Shown: positions 57,396-64,000 of the stretch, in pieces
How positions within the stretch are numbered: the first letter of the stretch is position 1
Layout of the letters: each line of letters opens with the position of its first letter
From: an uncultured Muribaculaceae bacterium
GTDB taxonomy: Bacteria > Bacteroidota > Bacteroidia > Bacteroidales > Muribaculaceae
DNA length: 64,000 bases
Assembly: GCA_910578095.1 (NCBI GenBank)
Contig: CAJTOZ010000012.1
Span: 1-64,000, forward strand
Direction: 5' to 3'
Notes under the pieces: model-generated
Told to the model about the DNA's origin: nothing
The model's input: the letters and a program-made list of their open reading frames with translations, nothing else
Databases searched by the model: none
Position numbers and translations under genes: made by a program

Positions 57396-60200
57396 TCAGC
57401 GGCCGGCACGCTCCATATACTCGGCCGGAGTGATACCCTCCACCTTCTTGAAATAGCGGAAGAAACTGGTGCGGGAGCTGAATCCGGCCTTGGATGAAAG
57501 AGCCGTGAGGGTGAATTTGGCAGCTTCGGGGGAGGCGGCCAGCCGCTTGAATTCGTCGACGCGGCGTGCGTTCACATAGTCGTAGAAACTCTGCTTCAGA
57601 TGTTGGCTGAAATAGAAAGACAGCTTGTGGGCCGAGACCCCTGCCATCTCGGCGAGGTCGGCCAGGCGCAGGTCGGGGTTGGTGTACGGCTTATCTTCCT
57701 TCATGATGCGCTCCAGCTGCTCGCTGATGCGGCGTCCTTCATCGCGGCGCATGCTGTATGTCTTGTATTTGCGCTGGCGCTCCTCGGGCACCGCGGCCCC
57801 GGCAGCGTCGCTTGCAGCGGCTTCCGCTGCAAGCAGCGGCTTCGCCGCTTGAGCTGCGCTCAAGCGGCGCGCATGGCGGATATAGGCGAAGAACGATACC
57901 ACGGCCACAAGTGTCATGAGCAGACACACCCACATCCACATGGGATACGGCACATGGAGCTCCACGCACACTTCGGTATCGGCGCGGCCGGCCTGGCGCA
58001 GGCGCAGCCTGTGGGTGCCGCCGCTCAGGTCGTAGAACGAGAGGTCGAAGGAGTGGCTGAGATCATGCCATTCGTCGCCATCGCTCTCAAGCATGTATTC
58101 GTAGTGCACGTTCTTGGGGTCGGAATAGTTGAGAGGGGTGAGCTGCAGTGTGATGCTGCCTGCGTGACGCGGGAAGTCGATACTGTAGTCGCCTCCGGCA
58201 TCCCGGTGGAGCACGGCGTCGAGGCGCTCGCCGTTGACGAGCACATCGGACAGCTGCAAGGCAAATTCGCTCACGGCACGCTTCTCCACCACTTCGTGCG
58301 GCTGTACGCCCAGCAATCCGCGCGAGTTGCCGAACCACAGCTTCCCGGAGGCATCCTCTATGGGGGTGCAGTCTATGAAAAGGGGCGATATCACGCCGTC
58401 GGAGCTGCCGTATTCCATCCATTGGCCATCGGCGGCGCGGCTGAAGATACCATTGGATGTGGCCAACCAGAGGCATCCGTCGGCATCTTCTATGAGGGCG
58501 CGCGGCTCACGGCCGAGGCCTGCGGGAGTGGCGAGAGGCCCGAAATCGGTCATGGCCATATTGGAGTAGTAGATGTCGCCGTGCTCGGGGAGGAAGTAGA
58601 GCCGGCCGTGCGAATCTTCATACACCTCCTTGAATTTATGCCCGTTGAAAAATCCTTTCGGGAATATGCTGCGGCTTATGGTGCCTCGGGTGGGATCGTA
58701 GACGGCGAGGCCATTTTCGGTGCATATCCATCCATTGCCTTTGGAGTCGAAGAATATGGCGTAGATATTGCCTTCAGGAAGCTGGCTGTTGGCGGAAGTC
58801 CAGTGCTCTCCGGAGCCGCCCGGGGAATAGCGGTAGACGCCGGCCGATGTTCCGCACCACATGGAGCCGTCGGGATGGGCTGTGAGGCTGAACACATGGC
58901 CGCGGCGGAAGGGATAGTCCTCGGCATCGCTGTTTACATCCCCCACTCTTCCGGTGGCAGGATCTATCGAATGGATGCCGCCGCCATAGGTTCCGATGAC
59001 GAAGCGGCCGTTGTACCATGCGGCCGATATCACCATATTGCTACGCAGCTGGGGAGTGGTGTAATGAGACACTTTTACGTTGCCGTCGGGGAGTTCCTCG
59101 AGCACTACGGCACCATCGCGTGTGCCGAGCAGTGTATAGGGCCCGTGGCGCTTCACCACGCGCACTCCGCGGCCGTAGGTGGAATAGCCGTCGACAGCAT
59201 AGACGGAGAAGACACCTGAGGAATAGAGGGTGTAGGAAGCGCCAAGCTGATAGTAGCCAACCCAGAGAAGGTCCTGCGGGTCTACGTAGACAGTGTAGAC
59301 GGCGTTTCCGCTAAGGCCGTTTTCCTGACCGGGGCGATGCAGAAAGCGGTCTACTATCTTGCCGGTAGACGTGTTCATAGCGACGATTCCGGCGCCGTCG
59401 GTGGCGACGTAGAGGATGCCGTGGCTGTCGAGCGCGAGGTCGGTGACCACGTTGCTGCCGGGACCGCTGCAGGCTGCGAATTCGCCGTTAAGACGGTCGA
59501 AAGTGATGACGCCACTGTCCGATGTGCCCAGAAAAAGGCGTCCGGGCGTGGCTACAACGCTGTTGAAGCCTCCGCTGCGGCCATACAGCACGGGGGAGCC
59601 GTCGCTCATCACTATCACACCGGCTTCGGTGGCGAGGAAAAGGGTGTCGCCGGCGATATCCATTCCGGTGATATGGTTGCTCGGGGCCGCGAGGCGCAGG
59701 TCGACCAACGGGACGGCTTCGGCGGTGGCTGTGGCCGGTGTGTAGCGGTAAAGGCCCGTGGAAGTGCCCAGATAGAGGCCATTGCCATCGCGTGTGGGCA
59801 GCATGGAGCTTATGATGCCGATGGAGCGCACGCGCGAGGTATCGGCGAGAGCGGGGCGGAAGCTGTCGGCGCCTTCATCCAGCCGCCACAGACCATCGCC
59901 ATTGCCCGCATAGAGGGCACCCGCTATGGCAGCGAGCGCATTCACGCGGCGATATTTCATGTCGTTTCCCTCGATGGGATAGTGGCGCAGGCGCACTCCG
60001 TCGAAGCGGTCGACGCCGAGGCCGTTACCGAGCCATACGAAGCCCGTGCTATCCCTCACCACCGATGTGACGGTCATTTCCATCAGCTGATCGGAGGCGG
60101 ATATATTTCTGAAGTCGTTGCAACGGCGGCCTGCAGCGGCGCTGAAAGCGGCGGAGGCAACGAGAATCACGAGGCATATATATCTGAGGATCTTTGTCAA
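57396..60200 (-). CDS. Membrane-anchored propeller/AraC-type regulator lacking kinase and receiver domains
   Basis: The 934-residue protein has a signal peptide, a long periplasmic sensor made of two-component-regulator propeller repeats (FVWLGNGLGVDRFDG, LYAGNGDGLWRLDEG, MWCGTSAGVYRYSPGG, LWFGNSRGLLG), then a Y_Y_Y-type Ig domain (ITLQLTPLNYSDPKNVHYEYMLESDGDEWHDLS, partly). One membrane helix follows (MWMWVCLLMTLVAVVSFFAY, 754-773), then an Ala-rich linker, and an AraC-type DNA-binding domain (about 830-934: LADLAEMAGVSAHKLSFYFSQ; SSKAGFSSRTSFFRYFKKVEGITPAEY). Hybrid two-component systems of this kind normally have a histidine kinase and a receiver between helix and HTH; here only about 60 residues lie there. 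The start codon is TTG. It probably senses the oligosaccharide of this locus and binds DNA from the membrane. Confidence 0.88.
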   Translation of the reverse strand: MTKILRYICLVILVASAAFSAAAGRRCNDFRNISASDQLMEMTVTSVVRDSTGFVWLGNGLGVDRFDGVRLRHYPIEGNDMKYRRVNALAAIAGALYAGNGDGLWRLDEGADSFRPALADTSRVRSIGIISSMLPTRDGNGLYLGTSTGLYRYTPATATAEAVPLVDLRLAAPSNHITGMDIAGDTLFLATEAGVIVMSDGSPVLYGRSGGFNSVVATPGRLFLGTSDSGVITFDRLNGEFAACSGPGSNVVTDLALDSHGILYVATDGAGIVAMNTSTGKIVDRFLHRPGQENGLSGNAVYTVYVDPQDLLWVGYYQLGASYTLYSSGVFSVYAVDGYSTYGRGVRVVKRHGPYTLLGTRDGAVVLEELPDGNVKVSHYTTPQLRSNMVISAAWYNGRFVIGTYGGGIHSIDPATGRVGDVNSDAEDYPFRRGHVFSLTAHPDGSMWCGTSAGVYRYSPGGSGEHWTSANSQLPEGNIYAIFFDSKGNGWICTENGLAVYDPTRGTISRSIFPKGFFNGHKFKEVYEDSHGRLYFLPEHGDIYYSNMAMTDFGPLATPAGLGREPRALIEDADGCLWLATSNGIFSRAADGQWMEYGSSDGVISPLFIDCTPIEDASGKLWFGNSRGLLGVQPHEVVEKRAVSEFALQLSDVLVNGERLDAVLHRDAGGDYSIDFPRHAGSITLQLTPLNYSDPKNVHYEYMLESDGDEWHDLSHSFDLSFYDLSGGTHRLRLRQAGRADTEVCVELHVPYPMWMWVCLLMTLVAVVSFFAYIRHARRLSAAQAAKPLLAAEAAASDAAGAAVPEERQRKYKTYSMRRDEGRRISEQLERIMKEDKPYTNPDLRLADLAEMAGVSAHKLSFYFSQHLKQSFYDYVNARRVDEFKRLAASPEAAKFTLTALSSKAGFSSRTSFFRYFKKVEGITPAEYMERAGR
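57811..57864. repeat. Three palindromes inside the regulator linker
   Basis: CTTGCAGCGG-CTT-CCGCTGCAAG (57811-57833), AGCGGC-TTC-GCCGCT (57835-57849) and CTTGAGC-TGC-GCTCAAG (57848-57864). All have three-base loops. They encode the Ala-rich linker after the membrane helix. The style matches the intergenic array at 63725-63855. Confidence 0.7.
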
Positions 60201-60292
60201 AAGCTGTGGAATGAATAGGTTTTAATGGCGTGCAAAATTAATGATTTTTTCAAATATATGGAATACCTATTTTTCTGCTTTTCAACATATAA

Positions 60293-61519
60293 TCACTTGT
60301 AAGCCAACTGTGGGCTTCCGGCGTTTTGCTCGCTGCGGCGCAGGCGGTTGAGGGCCTCGATGTAGTAGTAGTCGGCATAAACGATGGATGCGTCGATCTC
60401 GCTGCCTGCGGGATGATGGCCGGTGGAGTGGAGGAGGAAGGCATCGTTGGCGTCGCCGCTGCGGTAGGCCTCACCTCCGAGAGAGCGGAGCATTGCGCGT
60501 GAGGCGTCGTGGTAGCGCGCGGCGTGTGTGTCGTCGGCATAGTTTTCAAGTTCGAGGAGTGCCGAGGCTACTACGGCCGCTGCCGAGGCATCGCGTGGAG
60601 CATCAAGGCCGCGGGGGTCGTCGAAGTCCCAGAGGGGTATCATGTCGTCAGGGAGCCGGTCGAGATATACATCGGTGACCTTGCATGCGAAGTCGAGGAA
60701 GCGGGGGTCGCGTGTCTCGCGGTACACTACGGTGTAGCCGTAGATGGCCCATGCCTGCCCGCGTGCCCACATGGAGTCGTCGGAGTAGCCCTGATGTGTG
60801 CATCCACGCAGAAATTCGCCGCTTTCGGGATTGTAGACAGCTACGTGGTAGCAGCTACCGTCGGGGCGGAAGTGGTGGTTCATGGTGGTTTCGGCATGGC
60901 TGACGGCTATGTCATAGCAGTAGGGGTTGCCACCGTTTTTGGCTGCGAAGAAGAGCATCTCGAGGTTGATCATGGTGTCCATGATGGTGTTGTGGCCACC
61001 AAAGTCCTTGACGTGGCGGGGCCATGCGAGGAGTGTTCCGACGGCCGGATTGAAGAGTGTGGCGAGGGAATCGGCCGCGTTGACTATTGCTTTCCGGTAG
61101 GCGTCGTCGCCGGTGAGGCGGTAGGCGTTGCCGTAGCTGCAATAGATGAGGAAACCGAGGTCGTGGTCGTAGACGGGCTGTTGCAGGATGGGCGCGAGGG
61201 AGCGGGTGGACTGCTCGGCGGCAGCTCGTATGGCGGGGTCCTGCGAGTATTCGTAGTCGTACCACAGCACTCCGGGCCAGAATCCGCTGCACCACTCTTC
61301 GGCGCATACGGGGCGGCATGCCCACTCGCGGGCATCGCCCTGGATGTTTCGCGGCATCACGGTGGTGTCGGCCGGCAGATGGGACAGTGCGGCGTGCACT
61401 TTTTCGTTACAGTAGGCGAGGTCGCTTTCGGCATTCACCTCGGCGGTTTTGCTTGCAGAGGCGCATCCTGCAAGCGCGATGGCAAAGAATGGAAGAAATA
61501 TTTTGTTGTACGTCTTCAT
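60293..61519 (-). CDS. GH88 unsaturated glucuronyl hydrolase, lipoprotein
   Basis: Removes the unsaturated uronic acid left at the non-reducing end by polysaccharide lyases, by hydration of the double bond. The 408-residue product is a lipoprotein (FFAIALAGCASASKT, Cys 19). The two catalytic Asp residues of GH88 are visible: Asp120 in QPVYDHDLGFLIYCSYGNA and Asp181 in GGHNTIMDTMINLEML. Other marks of the (alpha/alpha)6 barrel are EWCSGFWPGVLWYDYE, HQGYSDDSMWARGQAWAIYGYT and PRDASAAAVVASALLEL (Ala-Ser-Ala-Ala). It lies 19 bases after GH97 and 92 bases before the regulator gene. Its presence with the lyase at 48583 ties the locus to a uronic-acid polymer. Confidence 0.93.
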   Translation of the reverse strand: MKTYNKIFLPFFAIALAGCASASKTAEVNAESDLAYCNEKVHAALSHLPADTTVMPRNIQGDAREWACRPVCAEEWCSGFWPGVLWYDYEYSQDPAIRAAAEQSTRSLAPILQQPVYDHDLGFLIYCSYGNAYRLTGDDAYRKAIVNAADSLATLFNPAVGTLLAWPRHVKDFGGHNTIMDTMINLEMLFFAAKNGGNPYCYDIAVSHAETTMNHHFRPDGSCYHVAVYNPESGEFLRGCTHQGYSDDSMWARGQAWAIYGYTVVYRETRDPRFLDFACKVTDVYLDRLPDDMIPLWDFDDPRGLDAPRDASAAAVVASALLELENYADDTHAARYHDASRAMLRSLGGEAYRSGDANDAFLLHSTGHHPAGSEIDASIVYADYYYIEALNRLRRSEQNAGSPQLAYK

Positions 61520-61538
61520 ATTCGTGTTACTATTGCAC

Positions 61539-63392
61539 TCAGTCTTTTGTTATTATCATGGCTGCTCCACCCCGTGGGAGGAGTTTAAGGTTCATTTTTG
61601 TCTTTGAGTTGACGCTCCGTGTGGTGCATTTCACCTGCGTGGCCGTGGGCACAGAGGGGTCGTCGGTGAAGATTCGGGCGGTGTATTTCGCTCCCGGCTC
61701 GAGAAAGTCCAGTGTGAGCGGCAGCTCGCGGGCGTCGTTGCCTGTCATGGCGCCCACCCACCAGTCGGAGCCGCTGCGGCGTGCCATGGCGATGTGCCGG
61801 CCGGGCATACCGGAGAGCACGCGGGTGTCGTCCCATACTGTGCGCAGGCGCTCAAACCATTCTATCTCGGGCTCGCCGTTGTATCGCTCGGGTTTGTCGT
61901 ACCAGAGGATGGTCTGGAGCGGGGAGTAGAACACTACAGATGCCGCCAGCTGATGGGCGTGGGTGTTGCGCAAGCGCTTGTCGAAATAGCAGATGGTGTA
62001 GTCGGCGGCGCCGTTGATCATGCGTGTGAACGGGAGTGTGACGTTGTGCGTTGCATCGGGCCATTCCTCGTTGCCGTGGATTCCTTCCTGGGTGAGGAGG
62101 TTGGGATATGTGCGTGAGAAGCCGGAGGGACGAAATTCGTCGTGTATGTTCATCATCAGATGATTGTCGGCGGCATCGCGCACGAGATCGTGTAGCCATG
62201 TGGCCCACCGGTGAGAGGCATACTGTACGAAACCGCTTTTTATGCCTACGATGCCCCACTCGCGGAGGAGGGGTAGCAGCTCCCGCTGCTGTTTCATGAG
62301 CGCATGCTGGTTGACGTAGAGCCAGATGCCGATTCCACGCTCGCGGGCATAGTCGGTGACGCGCTTCATATCGAGCTTGTCGACCACTTTTGTGGCGTCG
62401 CCGTCATGGCTGGTGCATGGTACGTACCACAGCCAGTCGAACAGCATGTAGGGTATGTTGTGCTCGGCGCAGAAGTCGAGTGTGCGGATGGCGCCTTCGG
62501 TGGAGATGGTGGTCTCGCGCATGATGGTGCCGGGCTTGACCCATGCGGCAGCGTCGAGTACGGCACACGGCGGATTGAGATTCTGAATTATGTCGTTGTT
62601 CTCAAGCAGTTTTCCGGGTGTGTCGGCCGCCATTATCACTTTCCACGGTGTGGCGTAGTATGTGACGATATCGACGGGGGAATACATCTCGGAGCCGAGC
62701 GTGTTGTCGCCGCGGCTGTCGAAACGCGTGAGGCACCAGTCGTCGACATCGGCATCGGTGAGCGCTCCCCAGTAGCCTCCGGGAAATTCGAGCGTGAGGG
62801 CGCGCTCGACAGGATGGGTGACAGAGTCGGCGGGGATGCGCCGGAATGGTGCCTGCGCCCACTCCTCGGCCCACAGCATTGTGCCTTCGGGGAGGCGATA
62901 GGTGGTGAGGTCGTCGGTGACTTTGTGGAATACTGCGGCGGGGTGCTCGGGGAAGAAATAGCGGAATGCGATGCCTTCGTCGTAGGCTCTCGCCTGGATG
63001 TCGAGACGATAGTCGGAGCCATCGTGGCGCGACATGTGCAGTGTACCTCCATTCCATCGGTCGCGCACGGTGGAGCGCTCGCCATAGAGAGGATGCCACA
63101 CTGTGTCGGCGCTCTGATATGTGATTGAATCGAGCACGAAAGTATCCATCCAGTGCGCGGGCTGCGGGAGCCTGCGCTTGCCGAGTGCGAGAGCCATCTC
63201 CCACGACCGGTTGTCGAGGTCGAGCCCCATGCGTCCGCCCTGCACGACGGGATTTCCGCGGAAAGTGACGTCGTAGGAGACTGTGAGCACCGAGTCGGCA
63301 TTGCGTTCGGGACGTATGTCGATGCGCTGGCTGCCGTCGGGCGATGTGAGCGTCAGAGCGGCGGCGAGGGCGTGGAGTGTCAGTAGATTCAT
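61539..63392 (-). CDS. GH97 alpha-glycosidase
   Basis: A 617-residue enzyme of the GH97 family (alpha-glucosidase or alpha-galactosidase) with a short signal peptide (MNLLTLHALAAALTLTS). The N-terminal beta-supersandwich starts SPDGSQRIDI and has SYDVTFRGNPVVQGGRMGLDL. The barrel carries WVKPGTIMRETTISTEGAIRTLDF (partly), the MNIHDEFRPSGFSRTYPNLLTQEGIHGNEEWPD block (key: H-D-E, R-T-Y-P-N, Q-E-G, G-N-E-E) and VTLPFTRMINGAADYT. At the place where retaining members have the nucleophile Asp (KVDF) this one reads GIKSGFVQY, so it belongs with Gly-bearing, probably inverting, members. It is the first gene of the GH97-GH88 pair. The substrate linkage within the target glycan is unknown. Confidence 0.9.
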   Translation of the reverse strand: MNLLTLHALAAALTLTSPDGSQRIDIRPERNADSVLTVSYDVTFRGNPVVQGGRMGLDLDNRSWEMALALGKRRLPQPAHWMDTFVLDSITYQSADTVWHPLYGERSTVRDRWNGGTLHMSRHDGSDYRLDIQARAYDEGIAFRYFFPEHPAAVFHKVTDDLTTYRLPEGTMLWAEEWAQAPFRRIPADSVTHPVERALTLEFPGGYWGALTDADVDDWCLTRFDSRGDNTLGSEMYSPVDIVTYYATPWKVIMAADTPGKLLENNDIIQNLNPPCAVLDAAAWVKPGTIMRETTISTEGAIRTLDFCAEHNIPYMLFDWLWYVPCTSHDGDATKVVDKLDMKRVTDYARERGIGIWLYVNQHALMKQQRELLPLLREWGIVGIKSGFVQYASHRWATWLHDLVRDAADNHLMMNIHDEFRPSGFSRTYPNLLTQEGIHGNEEWPDATHNVTLPFTRMINGAADYTICYFDKRLRNTHAHQLAASVVFYSPLQTILWYDKPERYNGEPEIEWFERLRTVWDDTRVLSGMPGRHIAMARRSGSDWWVGAMTGNDARELPLTLDFLEPGAKYTARIFTDDPSVPTATQVKCTTRSVNSKTKMNLKLLPRGGAAMIITKD

Positions 63393-63660
63393 CCGAAGTT
63401 ATGTTTTTACATCATAAAATACGGATATGCTATGTTTATTACCTAATATGAATATCGACAAAAATAGCCCTATTGACATCACGTGGATATTGTTTTGCGG
63501 CTGTCTGCCGAGCATTGAGAATAGTGCTTATTTTGCAACCCCGTATGGCGAGGGTACAGAAGAACAAGAGGAAATAAGAGACATAAGTTATTGGTTGTTT
63601 TGTAGTTATTTCCATGTTATACGCGCCGAAGGCACGTCCCCACATTGTGGGGGATGCCCG
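63393..63660. repeat. Upstream region of GH97 with a partial intergenic repeat copy
   Basis: No gene is seen. A weak -7 box (TATTTTTG on the minus strand, 63459-63466) lacks a -33 partner. From about 63535 the repeat modules seen elsewhere return in reverse order: GGGTACAGAAGAACAAGAGG, ATAAGTTATTGGTTG, and GCGCCGAAGGCACGTCCCCACATTG-like sequence (partly: GGCACGTCCCCACATTG, 63631-63647). Confidence 0.5.
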
Positions 63661-63724
63661 CTGATTTAAAAGGGAATGGTAAGAATTTCAAGTTTCGCTT
63701 TGCTGCTTTTGGGTTTGGCCCGCG

Positions 63725-63855
63725 GCGGCAGCTGCCGCTTATGCGCTTACGGCGCATAAGCGGAGTTTATCGCGCTCTGCGAGCGGAGTTAATTCCGGGC
63801 TGCGCCCGGAGTGAATTGCGGCCGGGGGCCGCAGAGAATCGCGCGCGGGGCGCGC
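63725..63855. repeat. Array of self-pairing palindromes, 23-bp period
   Basis: Six palindromes in 131 bases: GCGGCAGCTGCCGC (63725-63738); CCGCTTATGCGC/GCGCATAAGCGG (63735-63763); CGCTC-TGC-GAGCG (63773-63785); TCCGGGC-TGC-GCCCGGA (63794-63810); TGCGGCC-GGG-GGCCGCA (63817-63833); GCGCGC-GGG-GCGCGC (63841-63855). The centres of the last four lie at 63779, 63802, 63825 and 63848, exactly 23 apart. The spacers share a GAGT/GAAT-type core while each arm pair is different. No supported gene lies from here to the end of the window. Confidence 0.75.
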
Positions 63856-64000
63856 AGTTGGGCCTGCGGCGCTTCTTAGCTTTCTTTGCGGCCTTTCGTT
63901 GATGGCCCGGGAGGCTGCTATGGGGAGGATTGCTGAGGTTTCGGCTCTGCCGGCTGCTGTGTGGCGGCGCTCCTGCATGGCGTGGTAGTAGCTTGCGAAG

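Noticed and set aside
63739..63978. Minus-strand frame of 79 codons at the window end
   Set aside because: It translates the palindrome array, has no family resemblance, and lacks a promoter or start context.

Overview
The window looks like chromosomal DNA from a gut Bacteroidales, most likely a Muribaculaceae-type organism. The evidence is two SusC/SusD systems, many secreted glycosidases with lipoprotein signals, several promoters of the Bacteroidetes form TTTG-N19-21-TAnnTTTG, GC-rich coding sequence with AT-rich spacers, and the mannosylglucose route of mannan breakdown known from Bacteroides. The species assignment is an inference. I saw no rRNA, tRNA or CRISPR array.

Layout, left to right. 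1-4,700: enolase, then a secreted protein split by a one-base frameshift, amid intergenic repeats. 4,740-9,960: a GH51 arabinofuranosidase and GH2 beta-galactosidase pair. 10,000-14,170: a tyrosine recombinase beside two tandemly duplicated Sel1-repeat proteins. 14,180-30,600: a beta-mannan utilisation locus read right to left: SusC, SusD, two surface glycan-binding proteins, two GH26 mannanases, GH130 mannosylglucose phosphorylase, MFS symporter and mannobiose 2-epimerase. 30,830-39,275: a second mannan operon: GH36 alpha-galactosidase, mannose-6-phosphate isomerase, GH5_2-like glucanase, SGNH esterase, GH5_7-like mannanase and CE7 acetylesterase. 39,320-44,940 (plus strand): a divergent AraC regulator, an M48 peptidase, and galM-rnz-tadA-lpxB. 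44,960-48,240: two secreted proteins that share a C-terminal tail and a two-box upstream motif. 48,530-63,400: a second polysaccharide locus: GH97, GH88, a membrane-anchored AraC-type regulator, an ECF sigma factor, SusC, SusD, a BIG2 surface protein and an alginate-lyase-superfamily lyase. The right end is an intergenic palindrome array.

How the mannan genes fit together (established pathway plus inference): surface GH26 lipoproteins and SusCD capture and cut mannan. GH36 strips galactose, the esterases strip acetyl groups, and GH5 enzymes shorten glucomannan in the periplasm. The symporter imports mannobiose, the 2-epimerase makes mannosylglucose, and GH130 yields mannose-1-phosphate plus glucose. 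ManA feeds mannose-6-phosphate into glycolysis and GalM handles released galactose. The right-hand locus probably targets a uronic-acid-containing glycan (lyase plus GH88).

The most unusual features are a 23-bp-periodic array of palindromes whose arms differ but always self-pair (63.7-63.9 kb), a 75-bp tandem repeat carrying a promoter in each copy upstream of the symporter, a 160-bp MITE-like element, a two-box motif shared by two secreted-protein genes, and a propeller regulator that lacks the kinase and receiver modules of a hybrid two-component system.
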